IMG/VR virus record: IMGVR_UViG_3300035156_000206
Coordinates: 62,001 to 126,000 of that record
From: a virus
Direction: 5' to 3' (one strand)
Length of the DNA stretch: 64,000 nucleotides
Positions 63,777-64,000 of this stretch are shown here, piece after piece. Below the pieces are notes generated by a model. That model saw nothing but the letters and a program-made list of their open reading frames with translations, was not told the DNA's origin and did no database searches. The translations under genes were made by a program, and so were the position numbers. The number at the start of each line of letters is the position of its first letter. Position 1 is the first letter of the stretch.

Positions 63777-64000
63777 TGGCCAAGAGAGAACATCACTTAG
63801 TTCTTGATGCGTCACACTTGCTGTACCGTGCGTACTACGCCAACCCAAATGAACAGTCTGAAATCATTATGGGTCTGGCGATGCACTCAGCATTTCTGGT
63901 AATGAACAAGTACTACAAGAAGTTCAAGCCGGATCGCATTGTCATGTGCTTCGACCGTAACAACTGGCGCAAGGACTACACCTTGTCAGATGAGTGCTAC
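63776..64000 (+). CDS. 5'-3' exonuclease/FLAP nuclease, N-terminal part
   Basis: The frame runs off the window end after 75 residues. HLVLDASHLLYRAYYAN (7-23) and DRIVMCFDRNNWRKDY (about 53-68) are the first two acidic motifs of the FEN/T4 RNase H family, which removes RNA primers and flaps. The small ATG overlap with the preceding gene fits the T4-like replication cluster (polymerase, clamp, exonuclease). Confidence 0.88.
   Translation, partial: MAKREHHLVLDASHLLYRAYYANPNEQSEIIMGLAMHSAFLVMNKYYKKFKPDRIVMCFDRNNWRKDYTLSDECY

Overview
The window is a slice of the genome of a large lytic T4-like myovirus. Evidence for this is a family-B DNA polymerase (59860-62553) followed by a gp45-like clamp and a 5'-3' exonuclease; a two-subunit T4-type topoisomerase; a gp61-like primase and a DnaB-type helicase; RnlA, thymidylate synthase, DHFR, dCMP deaminase and NrdA/NrdB; a gp23-like capsid protein; and short A/T-rich late-promoter boxes ((T/C)ATAAATA) before virion and lysis genes. 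Host-type sigma70 promoters (TTGACT, 16-18 bp, TATAAT) precede many early or middle genes. Base composition is about half G+C. A PEP-CTERM sorting signal on one secreted phage protein, and a host-looking lipoprotein, point to a Gram-negative host with an exosortase system. I infer a member of Burkholderiales, possibly Oxalobacteraceae; this is not proven by the window.

Layout. 1-5.4 kb: nicotinamide phosphoribosyltransferase (NadV), small membrane proteins, NAD kinase, and an amidoligase-like protein. 5.4-15.9 kb: many small overlapping early genes, including a degenerate prohead-protease-like protein, an Acb2/Tad1-type sponge, RNA ligase 1, three tandem DUF6197-like paralogues, a CCA-adding enzyme behind a perfect hairpin, an HD hydrolase of SpoT type, a secreted nuclease and a HAD-type RNA-repair phosphatase. 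15.9-24 kb: an aberrant tRNA-Arg-like element, a SLOG protein, a MazG-like NTP pyrophosphohydrolase, a self-contained lipoprotein cassette, PhoH and small membrane proteins. 23-42 kb: ThyA, NAD-dependent DNA ligase, a large conserved unknown with partner genes, Pth2-like hydrolase, the PEP-CTERM protein, an Acb1-type phosphodiesterase, DHFR, a ClpP-like protease, primase, both topoisomerase subunits with two genes between them, a YqeY-like protein and paired lipoproteins. 42.4-50 kb is on the minus strand: lytic transglycosylase, holin candidate, tail fibre with collagen-like repeats and its assembly protein, a 2H phosphoesterase, NrdB, NrdA and dCMP deaminase. 50-64 kb returns to the plus strand: virion proteins, helicase, prohead-core-like protein, nuclease, retropepsin-like protease, 2OG oxygenase-like protein, a second lytic enzyme, capsid protein, DsbA-like protein, polymerase, clamp and exonuclease.

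How the genes work together. Nucleotide and replication genes supply an autonomous T4-style replisome. Around them sits a rich counter-defence layer: two probable cyclic-nucleotide antagonists (a 2H enzyme and a sponge), NAD salvage and phosphorylation beside an NAD-consuming ligase, and an RNA-repair set (RNA ligase 1, HAD phosphatase, 2H protein, CCA-adding enzyme). A probable (p)ppGpp hydrolase and a periplasmic nuclease may also act against defence or on host physiology. Small genes have repeatedly duplicated in tandem (four clusters). No stretch longer than 300 bases lacks a gene.
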